Position numbers and translations under genes: made by a program
Part shown: positions 5,331 through 7,106 of the stretch, one piece after another
Layout: the number at the start of each line of letters is the position of its first letter
Position numbering within the stretch: position 1 is the stretch's first letter
The notes under the pieces: model-generated
Told to the model about the DNA's origin: nothing
Database searches by the model: none
What the model saw: only the letters and a program-made list of their open reading frames with translations
NCBI GenBank assembly: GCA_024280195.1
Contig: JAJRQP010000348.1
Location: 1 to 7,106 of the forward strand
Direction: 5' to 3'
Origin: Bacteroidota bacterium
GTDB lineage: Bacteria > Bacteroidota > Bacteroidia > Flavobacteriales_D > Crocinitomicaceae
DNA: 7,106 nucleotides

Positions 5331-7106
5331 TTAAAACACCGCCTTCAACGAAACCGTAACATTCATACCACTTGCAGAAACACCAGAACCAAAAGTTCGG
5401 TACAATTGATTGGTGATATTCTCTACCCCTGCATTCATAGATAAATGCTTATTAAAAAAGTAGGCTCCTTTAAAATTCAGTGTGTACCAAGATGGTGTAA
5501 AACGATTGCCATTAGCATCAATTGCATAAGTTAAGTCATTGCGTTCTTGCAAAGGCAAGTTTTCAGCCTTCATTTCTCCTTGATAAACAAGGTACAATTC
5601 TAAATGCAAGTGTCTGCGTTTAAACCCGAGGCTAGTTCTCCCGAAAACTGGAGCTACGTGCGTCTTTGGAAAGTAAGTAGCAGAATCTAAACTGTAAGTA
5701 GAGCCTTTTTGGTAATTGATCGTTGATTTTACGCTAAATCCTTTACCTATAATCAATTCTATTCCTGCTTGCGTTCCATAAACATAAGCATTGCTATTAT
5801 TCTGAATTGCAAGAACTTGACTCAATGTTCCTTCGTAGATAATACTGTCTTGCCCATTAAATTGAAAAGGAGAACGAGCGAGTGCATCTTGCAAATAGGT
5901 GTAATAAACAGCACCGTCAATTTTAACAACGCTCTTGAACGCTTTGGCAAAACCTAGTTCTGCATTGTACGCATATTCTGGCTTCAAATTAACATTTGGA
6001 ACAATTACACTTCCTGGCTCTGAGTCAAAGACCTTTCCGAAATCATCTATGTTCGGCGCTCTGAATCCTGTCGATAAATTAAGGTAATACTTTGACTGCT
6101 TCGATGAATTAAAAACAAAACCAAGACTTCCGTTTAATGCACTGTTTTGATTAGACATTTCTGTAACTGGAAAAGCAAACAAAGAAGTATCAAACTGAGC
6201 ATCTACAAAATACAGGCTGTATCTGACTCCTGAATTGATGGTCCATTTTTCAGAAAGTGCATGCTTTAAATCTGCATAGATACCATAAGTTTGCCAAGTA
6301 CTTTGGTCAGGGTAACGAGGATTGATAATTGTCTGAGAATGATCGATGATTGATTCTTTATGTGCTTCAGAACTAATTAAATTAAATACTCCTTCAAGAC
6401 CATAAACAAAGGTTGTTCGTTTTGCCCATTCTTTGTGGAAATCAATGTTCAAAGAGAATGCATCGACTTGTTCAAATTGTCTTCGTATTGCAGAACTACC
6501 TGTTTTTCTATCATTTCTGCTTTCGTTAAATTTCTGGTAGGCAAGATTCATTTTTAGTTGATCGTAGAACTTCTTTTTAGTCGGTTGGTTCACAAACGTA
6601 AACTGATTCATCATCCACTTTTGAGGACCGTAATACCATTCTGCATTGTCTAAAATTCCATCCTCGTCTTTATCCAAAGTCAACCTATCATACCTTGGTG
6701 CATCAGATGACTTAGAGAATAAAAAAGAATAAGTCAACAACCATTTTTCATTGGGTTTAAAATGTGCTTTATGCAATAAATTAATTTGACTGTATTCTGT
6801 ATTGATTTGTTTTCTCGGATTGGAATTAACCAATGTAGAATCAATTCCGTTTATTCTTTGCTGATAAGTCGGCCTTAAGAAATAGGTGTTGCCATATTTT
6901 CCAGTTGTTAAATCACCAAAACGAGAATAGGTCAGAGAGCTGATTGTCGCCCATTTTTGTTTTCCAAAATTAAAGCTCAAATGAGAAGTTGATTCATTGC
7001 TCGATGAAGAATAACGTGTAAACGCCGTTGTTTTTATTTTTGCTTTAAGAGAATCTTGCGCAAATTTAGGGAGCAAGGTTGTGAAGTTCATAACACCACC
7101 AATTGC
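5331..7106 (-). CDS. TonB-dependent outer-membrane receptor, C-terminal part (5' end outside window)
   Basis: This is the 22-stranded-barrel portion of a TonB-dependent receptor that would import a scarce ligand across the outer membrane using TonB energy. The frame is open to the right edge, where the first codons read AIGGV before MNFTT. That is the AIGGVINI-type end of the plug domain, so the ATG at 7089-7091 is internal, not the start; signal peptide, TonB box and most of the plug are missing. Counting that Met as residue 1, landmarks are YDRL (134-137) and AEWYYGPQ (150-157), NPRYPDQSTW (257-266), FRAPN (343-347) and PNVNLKPE (365-372). The last two correspond to the FRAP and NPNL boxes described in haem/haemoglobin receptors but also occur in other receptors. 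The C-terminus ENITNQLYRTFG...VSLKAVF ends in Phe, as expected for barrel assembly. The ligand cannot be settled from the sequence; haem, cobalamin or a siderophore are all possible. An EF-hand-like loop lies at residues 140-151. Confidence 0.93.
   Translation of the reverse strand, partial: AIGGVMNFTTLLPKFAQDSLKAKIKTTAFTRYSSSSNESTSHLSFNFGKQKWATISSLTYSRFGDLTTGKYGNTYFLRPTYQQRINGIDSTLVNSNPRKQINTEYSQINLLHKAHFKPNEKWLLTYSFLFSKSSDAPRYDRLTLDKDEDGILDNAEWYYGPQKWMMNQFTFVNQPTKKKFYDQLKMNLAYQKFNESRNDRKTGSSAIRRQFEQVDAFSLNIDFHKEWAKRTTFVYGLEGVFNLISSEAHKESIIDHSQTIINPRYPDQSTWQTYGIYADLKHALSEKWTINSGVRYSLYFVDAQFDTSLFAFPVTEMSNQNSALNGSLGFVFNSSKQSKYYLNLSTGFRAPNIDDFGKVFDSEPGSVIVPNVNLKPEYAYNAELGFAKAFKSVVKIDGAVYYTYLQDALARSPFQFNGQDSIIYEGTLSQVLAIQNNSNAYVYGTQAGIELIIGKGFSVKSTINYQKGSTYSLDSATYFPKTHVAPVFGRTSLGFKRRHLHLELYLVYQGEMKAENLPLQERNDLTYAIDANGNRFTPSWYTLNFKGAYFFNKHLSMNAGVENITNQLYRTFGSGVSASGMNVTVSLKAVF
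6639..6674 (-). other. EF-hand-type calcium loop motif inside the TonB-dependent receptor
   Basis: Residues 140-151 (numbered from the Met at 7089-7091) read DKDEDGILDNAE. This fits the 12-position EF-hand loop at every key place: Asp at 1, 3 and 5, Gly at 6, a hydrophobic residue at 8, Asp at 9 and Glu at 12. It lies between YDRL and WYYGPQ in the barrel. No helix-loop-helix context is expected in a barrel loop, so calcium binding is an inference from the motif alone. Confidence 0.6.

Noticed and set aside
5235..5444. Plus-strand 69-residue frame over copy B and the end of the receptor gene
   Set aside because: It starts within the dispersed repeat and runs antisense to a conserved receptor C-terminus.
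7089..7091. ATG as the start of the TonB-dependent receptor
   Set aside because: The codons just upstream read AIGGV in the same open frame and belong to the conserved end of the plug domain, so this Met is internal.

Overview
The window looks like an ordinary chromosomal stretch from a member of the Bacteroidota, most likely a Flavobacteriales relative (possibly the Crocinitomicaceae/Cryomorphaceae side; this is inference). Four things suggest it: a secreted protein with a type IX secretion (T9SS) C-terminal sorting domain and the 'LPVEL-SFxA...SEINNDYFTVERS' module common in that phylum; a TonB-dependent receptor of Bacteroidota style; AT-rich DNA; and no recognisable Shine-Dalgarno sequence before the starts that can be examined.

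Layout. Positions 1-3152 carry a tight plus-strand gene run. It begins with the 3' part of a nitronate monooxygenase/FabK-like flavoprotein gene (5' end outside the window). After 3 bases comes a zinc-dependent M16 peptidase, which overlaps by 8 bases a second, zinc-motif-less M16 protein. The two M16 genes carry complementary halves of the active site: HxxEH plus distal Glu in the first, the R/Y pair in the second. They very probably make a heterodimeric protease. Neither has a visible signal peptide.

Positions 3153-3616 are AT-rich and apparently non-coding, with tandem GGTGAGA units, copy A of a dispersed 45-base repeat, and weak hairpins. On the minus strand, 3617-4945 encodes an exported 442-residue protein: signal peptide, a cysteine-rich repetitive region that looks like a beta-solenoid, an Ig/FN3-like module and a type A T9SS sorting domain. 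Positions 4946-5330 are a second non-coding gap with copy B of the dispersed repeat and a 7-bp inverted repeat. Positions 5331-7106 (minus strand) hold the C-terminal part of a TonB-dependent outer-membrane receptor. The plug domain lies beyond the right edge, and the window cuts in at its terminal 'AIGGV-NF' motif.

The plus-strand run and the two minus-strand genes are convergent and do not obviously share a function. I see no complete novel system. The points most worth a second look are the perfect EF-hand-type calcium loop inside the receptor, the cysteine-rich repeat region of the T9SS cargo, the direct repeats bracketing that cargo gene, and the split M16 active site.
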